From: an uncultured Pseudomonadota bacterium | Lineage (GTDB): Bacteria; Pseudomonadota; Gammaproteobacteria; Burkholderiales; Nitrosomonadaceae | Reading direction: 5' to 3' | Assembly (NCBI GenBank): GCA_903957805.1 | Contig: CAJBQQ010000057.1 | Span: 1-6,485, forward strand | DNA: 6,485 nucleotides | Shown here: positions 1 through 6,485 of the stretch, piece by piece | Position numbering within the stretch: the first letter of the stretch is position 1 | Layout of the letters: each line of letters starts with the position of its first letter | The notes under the pieces: generated by a model | What the model saw: only the letters and a program-made list of their open reading frames with translations | Database searches by the model: none | Told to the model about the DNA's origin: nothing | Translations under genes and position numbers: made by a program

Positions 1-2873
1 AGGACAGAAAGTGTTCTCCCCTGAGCCCTTCCGTCCATTATTTCAGGTCTCAGCTCATAACCATCCACATCATTAGCGAGCCCGTCGAAACACAACTGAT
101 CGAGATTGACTGTAATGCCGGAATGACTGGCAAAGGCCATCTCGCACAATGTCACAAATAGCCCCCCGTCAGAACGGTCATGATAAGCAAGTACTCTACC
201 TTCTCGATTCAAGCGTTGCAGACCGGCGAATAACCCCTTGAGCTTCTGCGGATCATCCAGATCCGGGGCTATATCACCGACCTGCTTATAGACTTGCGCT
301 AACGCCGATCCGCCTAGACGGTTTCTACCCGCGCCCAGATCAATCAAGATCAGTTCCGTCTCTCCACAGTCGGTACGTAATTGAGGCGTGAGTGTCTTAC
401 GCACGTCCATCACTCGCGCAAAGGCTGAGATAATCAAGGACAGAGGTGCAGTCACTTCCTTATGGACGGTCGCATTCTGATCACTCTCTTCTTCAGTCCA
501 TACCGTCTTCATTGACATGGAGTCCTTACCTACCGGAATACTGATCCCCAGTTGCGGACATAACTCTATCCCTACTGCATGGACTGCATCGTACAAACCC
601 GCATCCTCACCTGGATGCCCAGCCGCCGCCATCCAGTTGGCAGAAAGCTTGATCTCTCCGATATCTACAATCAGTGCGGCAGCGATATTGGTGATGGCCT
701 CACCCACCGCCATACGCGCAGAGGCAGCAGGATTAATCAATGCCAGCGGCGTGCGTTCCCCCACGGCAAATGACTCACCCAGATACGTCTGATAACCCAT
801 CATGGTCACAGCAACATCTGCCACTGGAACTTGCCATGGTCCAACCATCTGGTCTCGAGCGGTCATACCACCGACCGTGCGGTCGCCGATACTAATGAGA
901 AAAGTCTTGTCCGCCACTGACGGTAAATGCAACACTCGGTATGCCGCCTCCTTCAGTTCCGATCCGGCTGGATCGAATGGTGATAACGATCTGGTGAGGT
1001 GGGTAACCTCACGCGTCATTTTTGGAGGCTTTCCGAGTAGTACCTCAAGCTCCATATCAACCGGCAGCGGATTGTCACCGAATAACGGGTCAATCACGGA
1101 GAGTTGTTGTTGATTAGTCGCCACACCGACTACCGCAAACGGACAGCGCTCACGCTCACAAACCTCTCTGAATAGCTTCAACGACTCCGGATCAATGGCC
1201 AGCACATAACGCTCTTGAGATTCATTGCTCCAGATTTGCAGTGGTGACATGCCAGACTCTTCAGAGGGGATGTCACGCAAATTAAATCTCCCGCCGCGAC
1301 TTGAACCGTGCACCAGTTCAGGCAGTGCATTGGATAGGCCACCCGCTCCAACATCGTGTATCGAAAGAATTGGGTTAGGCTGACCCTGCTTCTCCATCTG
1401 CCAGCAACGGTCGATTACTTCCTGCGCACGCCTCTCCATCTCAGCATTGCCACGTTGGACCGAATCAAAATCAAGATTTTCTACATTTGATCCGGTATCC
1501 ATGCTGGAAGCGGCTCCACCACCAAGACCAATCAGCATTCCTGGTCCACCTAATTGAATCAGCAGTGAGCCAGAGGGGATTTCCTGCTTAAACGAGTGAC
1601 TCTCGCAGATATGACCTATACCCCCTGCCAACATGATCGGCTTGTGGTAACCACGCATCTCGCCTGCAACCCGCTCCTCGAATGTACGGAAGTACCCCGC
1701 AAGAATGGGTCGTCCAAACTCGTTGTTGAATGCCGCACCACCAATCGGGCCCTCCAACATGATCTGCAATGCCGAGGCGATGCGGGTGGGCTTACCATAA
1801 GTATGTCTACCAGTTTTCTGGTATTGCTCCCACGGCTGTATAAAATTAGGGATGCTCAAATTGGAAACTGAAAACCCCGTGAGTCCTGCCTTGGGTCTGG
1901 CGCCACGGCCGGTAGCCCCCTCATCACGAATTTCACCACCCGCACCGGTGGCGGCCCCAGGGTGAGGTGAGATTGCAGTCGGATGGTTGTGGGTCTCCAC
2001 CTTCATCAGGATATGTGTCTGCTCCTGGACATAGCTGTAAGCATGGTCCTTGCCGGGGTAGAGTCGCGCAATACTTTCCCCCACGATGATGGAAGAGTTG
2101 TCCTCATAAGCCACCACCGTCCCATGTGGATGCTGCTGATGGGTATTACGGATCATCGAAAATAACGAGTGCGTCTGTGCCTTTCCATCTATCACCCAGT
2201 CTGCGTTGAAAATCTTGTGGCGACAGTGCTCTGAGTTTGCCTGTGCAAACATCATCAGCTCAACATCCGTAGGATTGCGCCCAATGCGCATAAAACTGGT
2301 TACAAGATATTCGACCTCATCAGCCGACAGAGCCAACCCCATCTCAGCATTAGCCTGTCTCAATGCCGTCAATCCACCTGTCAGGACGTCTACCGTGTCG
2401 AGCGGCACGGGCGCATAATGTCTGAACAATTTATCGGCATCTTCAAATGAATTGAAGACCGCCTCGGTCATGCGATCATGTATCAGTGAGAGGAGCGCAG
2501 ATCGATCTAGAGCAGATGTCCCGCTTGTAGTTTGAATGTAAAAGGCTAACCCTCGTTCCAGGCGCAGGACTGCTTCTAGCCCGCAATGACGAGCAATATC
2601 GGTTGCCTTGGATGACCATGGAGAGATGGTGCCGGGACGTGGCAGGACTAGAATGAACTCACCTAAAGGCTCTTCCCCCCGTTGCGCAGCACCATAACTC
2701 AATAACTTTGCAAGTATCGCGCTCTCCTCCGGCCTTAGTTCACGCCCCACCGTGCAAAAATGCCAATACTCTGCATAAATGTGGGAGACTTGTGGGACAA
2801 CGGTCTTGAGTGCTGCCGTTAATTTTTCAAGACGGAATGGGGAAAGGGCGTTACCGCCGCGGAGTCGAAGCAT
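1..2873 (-). CDS. purL: Phosphoribosylformylglycinamidine synthase (FGAM synthetase), 3' part beyond window
   Basis: This enzyme catalyses the fourth step of de novo purine synthesis: ATP-dependent conversion of FGAR and glutamine to FGAM, in the cytoplasm. Reading the minus strand from the ATG at 2873 gives 957 codons with no stop, open at base 1. The large single-chain form is about 1,290-1,300 residues, so roughly three quarters is visible. The start MLRLRGGNALSPFRLEKL fits the family N-terminus, and RPGTISPWSSKATDIA lies near residues 80-95. NSEHCRHK follows, with its first His at residue 216, matching the catalytic His of Salmonella PurL. Other landmarks are METHNHPTAISPHPGAATG (about 290-310), GARPKAGLTGFSVSNL (about 325-340), HDVGAGGLSNALPE (about 505), VGKDSMSMK (about 780) and HDRSDGG (about 895). 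The C-terminal glutaminase domain lies outside the window. The last visible residues (RTLSV) lead naturally into the family's LFNEELG motif, so the gene looks intact. An in-frame TAA lies upstream near 2910 with no ATG, GTG or TTG between, which supports this start, although no clear Shine-Dalgarno sequence precedes it. nnr is transcribed divergently. Confidence 0.97.
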   Translation of the reverse strand, partial: MLRLRGGNALSPFRLEKLTAALKTVVPQVSHIYAEYWHFCTVGRELRPEESAILAKLLSYGAAQRGEEPLGEFILVLPRPGTISPWSSKATDIARHCGLEAVLRLERGLAFYIQTTSGTSALDRSALLSLIHDRMTEAVFNSFEDADKLFRHYAPVPLDTVDVLTGGLTALRQANAEMGLALSADEVEYLVTSFMRIGRNPTDVELMMFAQANSEHCRHKIFNADWVIDGKAQTHSLFSMIRNTHQQHPHGTVVAYEDNSSIIVGESIARLYPGKDHAYSYVQEQTHILMKVETHNHPTAISPHPGAATGAGGEIRDEGATGRGARPKAGLTGFSVSNLSIPNFIQPWEQYQKTGRHTYGKPTRIASALQIMLEGPIGGAAFNNEFGRPILAGYFRTFEERVAGEMRGYHKPIMLAGGIGHICESHSFKQEIPSGSLLIQLGGPGMLIGLGGGAASSMDTGSNVENLDFDSVQRGNAEMERRAQEVIDRCWQMEKQGQPNPILSIHDVGAGGLSNALPELVHGSSRGGRFNLRDIPSEESGMSPLQIWSNESQERYVLAIDPESLKLFREVCERERCPFAVVGVATNQQQLSVIDPLFGDNPLPVDMELEVLLGKPPKMTREVTHLTRSLSPFDPAGSELKEAAYRVLHLPSVADKTFLISIGDRTVGGMTARDQMVGPWQVPVADVAVTMMGYQTYLGESFAVGERTPLALINPAASARMAVGEAITNIAAALIVDIGEIKLSANWMAAAGHPGEDAGLYDAVHAVGIELCPQLGISIPVGKDSMSMKTVWTEEESDQNATVHKEVTAPLSLIISAFARVMDVRKTLTPQLRTDCGETELILIDLGAGRNRLGGSALAQVYKQVGDIAPDLDDPQKLKGLFAGLQRLNREGRVLAYHDRSDGGLFVTLCEMAFASHSGITVNLDQLCFDGLANDVDGYELRPEIMDGRAQGRTLSV

Positions 2874-2989
2874 CAGGCGAGATGAGGTGATGAATTGGAA
2901 AGCGTAATTTTACACGAGAAGACAATCTACCCGCAGCCCGATAAGCTGTTAGCTAATGGCCCCGATCGATTAACTCATGATTATAAGGT
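2874..2989. promoter_or_regulatory. Divergent intergenic region between purL and nnr
   Basis: These 116 bases must hold the promoters of both genes if neither is read from further away. On the minus strand there is a perfect TATAAT at 2985-2980, but the matching -35 position (about 3008-3003) is poor and lies inside nnr. A second minus-strand candidate is TAAAAT at 2912-2907, also without a good -35 element. On the plus strand no -35/-10 pair stands out. No recognisable operator palindrome or riboswitch was seen. The region's role follows from gene layout; the exact elements are not established. Confidence 0.35.
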
Positions 2990-4468
2990 ATGACTACCCC
3001 CACCCCTATCTACAATACTGCTGAGATTCGCTCCATCGAGCGGCTTACAGCGTCGCCATTAATGGAAAGAGCTGGTTTGGCTGCCGCTGAGATTGCGCGA
3101 GATCAGTTGCTCACCAAAGAAGTCAACGCAGTACTAGTACTGGCTGGCCCAGGCAATAATGGTGGGGATGCCTTCGTTGTTGCTCGTTATCTAAAATCCT
3201 GGTGGTTCAATGTCATGCTGGTATTCAGTGGCGAACGTGAGAATCTGCCCGATGATGCAAAGCATGCGCTGGATAAGTGGATCTCTGCCGGCGGTGAAAT
3301 CCTAACTGAGATACCGGAAAATAAAATATGGGGTGCGGTTATAGATGGACTCTTCGGCATCGGTCTAGACCGCGATCTAGTCGGCAAGAATCTGGCTTTC
3401 GTTAATACGGTCAACCTCATGCACCTACCGGTACTCGCACTCGATATCCCAAGCGGCTTAGGAAGCGACACTGGGAATTGCCATGGCGCAACGATCCGAG
3501 CCACCATGACAGTCACCTTCATCGGCCTCAAACCGGGCCTATTCACTCGGTTTGGCCCCGATTATTGCGGGGAAATTTTTCTGTGCAAACTTGATCTCGA
3601 CCCGTCTTCACTGGTTACCCCACACGTCTGGAAGCTGGATCGACCTTATGTTCAGGAGTTATTGCCACCACCGCGCCCATCTGACAGTCATAAAGGCATG
3701 TTCGGTAGCGTCGGTGTCATCGGTGGCTCAACAGGGATGGTGGGTGCAGCATTTCTAGCCGGAACCGCGGCACTAAAATTAGGTGCAGGGCGCGTTTACC
3801 TCGGACTGATGGCTGCTGATGCACCAGTCACAAGTACGGATCAACCTGAATTGATGCTGCAACCTGTGAATGAGCTATTCAAACTTGATCATCTCAGCTG
3901 CTTGATCGTCGGACCCGGTCTGGGTATACAACCAGATGCTCATTTCTGGCTCAGCAACGCGCTAGAGTCTGAAATGCCGCTAGTATTAGACGCAGATGCA
4001 CTGAATTTGATCGCCGTTCATCCAGAACTTGCCAGCCTGCTACGAGCGCGTACAGCAGCCTCTGTCCTTACCCCGCATGTTGCGGAAGCTGCTCGGCTAC
4101 TCGGCACCGACTCGTCGAATCTACAGCATGATCGCATGGCCGCTGCAGCCGAATTGGCGAAGCGTTTTAATTGCTACACAGTGCTAAAAGGTGTCGGCAG
4201 TATTTGTACCTTTCCCGATGGCAGGAGCTACCTCAATACCAGCGGCAACCCTGGTCTGAGCAGCGCGGGAACAGGCGACGTGCTGTCCGGCATCATTGGT
4301 GCTTTTCTGGCGCAGGGTTTAGATGCGGGAAATGCACTCTTGTTAGCGGTTCATCTGCATGGTGCCGCTGCTGATTCTCTGCTCGAAAGATATGGAGGTC
4401 CAGTCGGGATGACTGCATCAGAGATCACTGATGCGGCACGTGGCCTGTTAAATCGATGGCTACACTAG
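2990..4468 (+). CDS. nnr: Bifunctional NAD(P)H-hydrate repair enzyme (NAD(P)HX epimerase / ADP-dependent NAD(P)HX dehydratase)
   Basis: Nnr repairs NADH and NADPH that have become hydrated: the N-terminal domain interconverts the R and S epimers, and the C-terminal domain dehydrates S-NAD(P)HX using ADP. The protein is 492 residues, usual for the fused bacterial form. The epimerase (YjeF_N) domain spans about 1-215, with LMERAG (24-29), GPGNNGGD (53-60), Asp119 in VIDGLFGIGL, DIPSGL (152-157) and FIGLKPGL (177-184). The dehydratase domain, with a ribokinase-like fold, spans about 222-490: SHKGMFG (233-239), GGSTGMVGAA (245-254), PELML (286-290), GPGLG (308-312), LDADALNL (333-340), TPHVAEAARLLG (361-372), LKGVGS (399-404) and GTGDVLSG (427-434), whose Asp430 is the likely catalytic residue. 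The usual TPHPxEAARLLG reads TPHVAEAARLLG here. The ATG at 2990 is chosen because an in-frame TAA sits at 2984-2986, so no start further upstream is possible, and the next in-frame Met (25) lies inside the conserved core. AAGG at 2985-2988 is only one base from the ATG, so ribosome binding looks unusual. It is probably a single-gene unit. Confidence 0.95.
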   Translation: MTTPTPIYNTAEIRSIERLTASPLMERAGLAAAEIARDQLLTKEVNAVLVLAGPGNNGGDAFVVARYLKSWWFNVMLVFSGERENLPDDAKHALDKWISAGGEILTEIPENKIWGAVIDGLFGIGLDRDLVGKNLAFVNTVNLMHLPVLALDIPSGLGSDTGNCHGATIRATMTVTFIGLKPGLFTRFGPDYCGEIFLCKLDLDPSSLVTPHVWKLDRPYVQELLPPPRPSDSHKGMFGSVGVIGGSTGMVGAAFLAGTAALKLGAGRVYLGLMAADAPVTSTDQPELMLQPVNELFKLDHLSCLIVGPGLGIQPDAHFWLSNALESEMPLVLDADALNLIAVHPELASLLRARTAASVLTPHVAEAARLLGTDSSNLQHDRMAAAAELAKRFNCYTVLKGVGSICTFPDGRSYLNTSGNPGLSSAGTGDVLSGIIGAFLAQGLDAGNALLLAVHLHGAAADSLLERYGGPVGMTASEITDAARGLLNRWLH

Positions 4469-4491
4469 GAAAACCCTGAAATGGGTACCCC

Positions 4492-4513
4492 GGAAGCTCC
4501 GTTCAAGGCTTCC
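4492..4513. repeat. Inverted repeat (6-bp arms) directly upstream of the carbonic anhydrase promoter
   Basis: GGAAGC at 4492-4497 pairs perfectly with GCTTCC at 4508-4513 around a 10-base centre; an inner T-G wobble could extend the stem to 7 pairs. It lies 23 bases after the nnr stop and ends exactly at the base before the -35 box of the next gene. No T-run follows (only TTGACT), so it is a poor intrinsic terminator. It could be a weak 3' end for nnr, an operator, or chance. An 8-base palindrome, GGGTACCC, sits just before it at 4483-4490. Confidence 0.35.
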
Positions 4514-4540
4514 TTGACTGTAATCGCCAATTTTTATAAT
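4514..4540 (+). promoter_or_regulatory. Sigma-70-type promoter of the carbonic anhydrase gene
   Basis: TTGACT at 4514-4519 matches the -35 consensus in five of six bases and TATAAT at 4535-4540 matches the -10 consensus fully. The spacer is 15 bp, shorter than the preferred 17, which may lower or condition its strength. Transcription would begin near 4546-4548, giving a leader of only about 16-18 bases that starts almost at the ribosome binding site. This suggests that the anhydrase gene is transcribed separately from nnr. Confidence 0.6.
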
Positions 4541-4548
4541 GTGAACTG

Positions 4549-4554
4549 AAAGGA
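4549..4554 (+). promoter_or_regulatory. Ribosome binding site of the carbonic anhydrase gene
   Basis: AAAGGA lies nine bases before the ATG at 4564, at a workable distance. It fixes the start so that the N-terminal signal region belongs to the protein. The next in-frame Met is residue 75, well past the signal. Confidence 0.7.
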
Positions 4555-4563
4555 ACTCTCAAC

Positions 4564-5340
4564 ATGTGTTATCGATGTGATCAAAAAAATTTAGATCAAC
4601 AGAATCTCAGCCAGAACCCAAGCAAACGTTCGTTTCTCAAACTGACTGCAGTCTCCGCCATCGGCTTAGGTCTTGCGGGCGCTGGCATCGCAACAGCTCA
4701 GGGGAAACAATCGGCCAAGACCTCTTCCAAGATCCCGCCAAAACTTGAAAATGTGCTGACACCTGACCAGGCTCTGGAAAGGTTGATGAAGGGTAACGAA
4801 CGTTATGTTGCTGGCCAATCGTTGCCACTTAACTTTCATGATGTTCAGGATGCTCTGGTCAAGGGGCAGAACCCCTACGCTACCATTCTAGGTTGTTCTG
4901 ATTCGAGGGTCAGCCCTGAGCACTGCTTCGATGAGTCCCATGGAGATCTGTTTGTGGCCCGAGGTGCTGGTAACTACATAACAAATGACAATATAGCCAC
5001 AATCGAGTATTCAGTCGCTGTATTGAATACACCTCTGATCATGGTGCTTGGTCATGAAAGTTGTGGTGCAGTCAAGGCAGCGATAGAGGCCGTTGACCAT
5101 CATAAAGACTTCCCGGGACATATTCAGCTACTAGCCAGTGCGATAGCACCAGCGGTCAGGGCGGTCAGTGACAACTCCAGCAGTCGCTTGATTAATGTAA
5201 CCAAGAAGAATGTCATCATGACGGTTGAGAGACTGAGAAATAAAACACCCATACTGGATCAGTATCACGACCAGAAGAGAATTCGAGTCGTCGGCGGGTT
5301 ATATCATCTAGATACCGGCAGGGTCGAACTGATAGCTTAA
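4564..5340 (+). CDS. Beta-class carbonic anhydrase with Tat-like export signal
   Basis: This is a zinc enzyme that interconverts CO2 and bicarbonate. The 258-residue protein shows the beta-class signature: CSDSR (111-115) with zinc ligand Cys111 and the Asp113-Arg115 pair, then GHESCGAV (163-170) with ligands His164 and Cys167. GDLFVARGAGN (127-137) and the ending VVGGLYHLDTGRVELI also fit the family. Residues 62-84 (ENVLTPDQALERLMKGNERYVAG) resemble the usual helical lead-in. Before this lies an extension of about 60 residues: a polar start MCYRCDQ, then SKRSFLK (20-26), a hydrophobic stretch (about 27-42) and a likely cleavage site ATA/Q after Ala45. This resembles a Tat signal with Lys-Arg replacing the twin Arg, so the mature enzyme is probably periplasmic, exported folded with its zinc. 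Location is inferred. The gene has its own promoter and ribosome binding site and ends in tandem stops TAA TGA (5338-5343). Likely roles are carbon supply or pH balance; nothing nearby decides. Family assignment is secure, export less so. Confidence 0.94.
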   Translation: MCYRCDQKNLDQQNLSQNPSKRSFLKLTAVSAIGLGLAGAGIATAQGKQSAKTSSKIPPKLENVLTPDQALERLMKGNERYVAGQSLPLNFHDVQDALVKGQNPYATILGCSDSRVSPEHCFDESHGDLFVARGAGNYITNDNIATIEYSVAVLNTPLIMVLGHESCGAVKAAIEAVDHHKDFPGHIQLLASAIAPAVRAVSDNSSSRLINVTKKNVIMTVERLRNKTPILDQYHDQKRIRVVGGLYHLDTGRVELIA

Positions 5341-5347
5341 TGAGTGT

Positions 5348-5368
5348 CTCTTATTAAGAAAATAAGAG
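5348..5368. terminator. Hairpin between convergent genes, possible weak bidirectional terminator
   Basis: CTCTTATT (5348-5355) and AATAAGAG (5361-5368) form a perfect 8-bp stem with a 5-base loop, AAGAA. It fills most of the 32-base gap between the anhydrase stop and the recN stop, where a shared terminator would be expected. The stem is AT-rich and neither strand has a following T-run, so it is not a classical intrinsic terminator. Assignment rests on position and symmetry. Confidence 0.4.
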
Positions 5369-5372
5369 CGCG

Positions 5373-6485
5373 CTACTCTTTACTCTGCATCTGTAACATC
5401 TCGGCAGCATGTTGAAGCGTGGCCTCGGTAATCTTCATACCCCCTATCATACGAGCAATTTCTTCGACTCTCTGCCGTTGATCGAGCACGGTGATATGGC
5501 TGGTTACTTTTCCACCATTGGCATGGTCAGCTGACTTTGCAACCTGCCATTGCTGATCTGCTGCCGAAGCGACCTGCGCCAAGTGGGTGACGCACATCAC
5601 CTGGCGCTCTTCCCCAAGCTTTTTCAGCATGGTGCCAACTATTTCGGCCACGCGTCCGCCGATACCGGAATCAACCTCATCGAATATCAGAGTTGGCGCT
5701 GTCCCAATCTTGCTGGTAATAACCTGTATCGCCAGACTGATGCGTGACAATTCGCCACCCGACGCGACCTTTGCCAAAGGCCTCAGCGGCAACCCCTGAT
5801 GAGCAGAGACTTGAAATTCAATTTGCTCCAATCCATGGGCGTTACCCTGTTCTAGAGGGATTAACCCCACCGAGAACCCACCACCTGCCATCGCAAGGGT
5901 CTGCATCGCGTCACTCACCTGCTGGGATAGTGTTTTGGCTGCTTTATCCCTGATCGCACTTAAAGATCTGGCATGCTCGAGATACGCTTCCATGGCAGCC
6001 ATTTCCTCTCTTGCGAGCGCCTCGCCGTCCCCTCCCTGCGTCAACTCTTCCAGTCGAGTAGTCGATGTCACCAACAGATCGGGCAGTTCGTCTGGGGTCA
6101 CACGATACTTCCTGGCCGCAGCATGAATCGCTGTTAGGCGTTGTTCCATATCCTGCAGTCGTTGCGGATCTAAATCGAGACGCTGTTGATAATGACCGAG
6201 TTCATACACCGCTTCCTGCAACTGGATCTGTGCAGACTCTAGCAAATCGAGCACAGATCTCAAGCCGCTGTCGTAGCTCAGCAAGCCTTGGAGTCGAGAG
6301 ATGACCGCGTTGACCTGTGCCAGCGAGGCTAGTTCTCCATCCGACAGAATCTCCAAACCCACCTGAGTTGCCTCTAGCAGACTTGCGGCATGTGATAAGC
6401 GACTATGATCGGACTGTAGTGTTTGCCACTCTCCAGGCGAAAAATTCAGCGTAGTAAGTTCGCGAACTTGCCACTCCAATTGCTC
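5373..6485 (-). CDS. recN: DNA repair protein RecN, 5' part beyond window
   Basis: RecN is an SMC-like ATPase that acts with RecA in double-strand break repair; it binds DNA in the cytoplasm. The frame is open from 6485 to the TAG at 5375-5373, giving 370 visible residues of a protein usually about 550 long. The N-terminal Walker A half and the real start lie to the right of the window. A methionine start at 6479 is not supported: that codon is TTG, read here as an internal Leu, and the frame stays open to the window edge. The first part (visible residues about 1-195) is rich in heptad-like Leu, Gln and Glu, as expected for the coiled coil. Then come the ABC signature SGGELSR (242-248) in VASGGELSRISLAIQVI, Walker B TLIFDEVD (265-272), the D-loop SGIGG (273-277) and the switch His in VTHLAQVA (His301). 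The tail RVEEIARMIGG is typical of RecN. No frameshift is seen. It converges on the anhydrase gene and is not in its operon. In other bacteria recN is often under LexA control, but its promoter is not visible here. Confidence 0.96.
   Translation of the reverse strand, partial: EQLEWQVRELTTLNFSPGEWQTLQSDHSRLSHAASLLEATQVGLEILSDGELASLAQVNAVISRLQGLLSYDSGLRSVLDLLESAQIQLQEAVYELGHYQQRLDLDPQRLQDMEQRLTAIHAAARKYRVTPDELPDLLVTSTTRLEELTQGGDGEALAREEMAAMEAYLEHARSLSAIRDKAAKTLSQQVSDAMQTLAMAGGGFSVGLIPLEQGNAHGLEQIEFQVSAHQGLPLRPLAKVASGGELSRISLAIQVITSKIGTAPTLIFDEVDSGIGGRVAEIVGTMLKKLGEERQVMCVTHLAQVASAADQQWQVAKSADHANGGKVTSHITVLDQRQRVEEIARMIGGMKITEATLQHAAEMLQMQSKE

Noticed and set aside
517..1113. Several plus-strand open frames of 60-100 codons across 517-2418.
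   Set aside because: They are all antisense to purL, whose minus-strand frame is continuous and strongly matched to its family.
3129..3142. A 14-base perfect palindrome, CAGTACTAGTACTG, inside nnr.
   Set aside because: It encodes the conserved strand before GPGNNGGD and can be explained by codon choice; no partner copies or regulatory context were seen.
3187..3546. A 119-codon open frame antisense to nnr.
   Set aside because: It lies wholly within nnr on the other strand, has no recognisable motif and is explained by the codon pattern of nnr.
5019..5031. TGTATT-G-AATACA palindrome inside the carbonic anhydrase gene.
   Set aside because: It is a single copy in the middle of a coding region with nothing around it; most likely chance.
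5550..6304. Plus-strand open frames of 63-79 codons opposite recN.
   Set aside because: They are shadows of the recN coding frame, without ribosome binding sites or family features.
1..6485. Search for CRISPR arrays, insertion sequences, tRNAs, toxin-antitoxin pairs or phage remnants.
   Set aside because: Nothing was found: almost all bases are taken by four housekeeping-type genes, and the gaps are 116, 95 and 32 bases.

Overview
The window is a piece of ordinary bacterial chromosome holding four protein genes, two of them cut by the window edges. The organism is probably a betaproteobacterium. PurL is the long single-chain form, with a beta-type N-terminus and an inserted 'NDVDGYE' segment near its C-terminal end that I associate with betaproteobacterial PurL. 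Base composition looks moderate by eye. An exported beta-carbonic anhydrase would suit an autotroph such as a nitrifier of the Nitrosomonas/Nitrosospira group, but the genus is a guess from memory and not a result.

Layout from left to right: purL on the minus strand (1-2873, N-terminal three quarters only, continuing past base 1); a 116-base divergent intergenic region (2874-2989); nnr on the plus strand (2990-4468); a 95-base intergenic region with a dyad and a promoter (4469-4563); a beta-carbonic anhydrase gene on the plus strand (4564-5340); a 32-base convergent gap with a perfect hairpin (5341-5372); and recN on the minus strand (5373-6485, C-terminal two thirds only, starting beyond the right edge). 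No stretch over 300 bases lacks a gene.

The genes do not form one pathway. PurL makes FGAM in purine synthesis, Nnr repairs damaged (hydrated) NAD(P)H, the carbonic anhydrase interconverts CO2 and bicarbonate, probably outside the cytoplasm, and RecN acts in double-strand break repair. Each seems to be its own transcription unit: purL and nnr diverge, the anhydrase has its own promoter, and the anhydrase and recN converge.

I found no RNA genes, mobile elements, CRISPR arrays or signs of an undescribed system. The most notable item is the anhydrase: an N-terminal Cys-x-x-Cys followed by a Tat-type signal with Lys-Arg in place of Arg-Arg. Its promoter would also give a very short leader.
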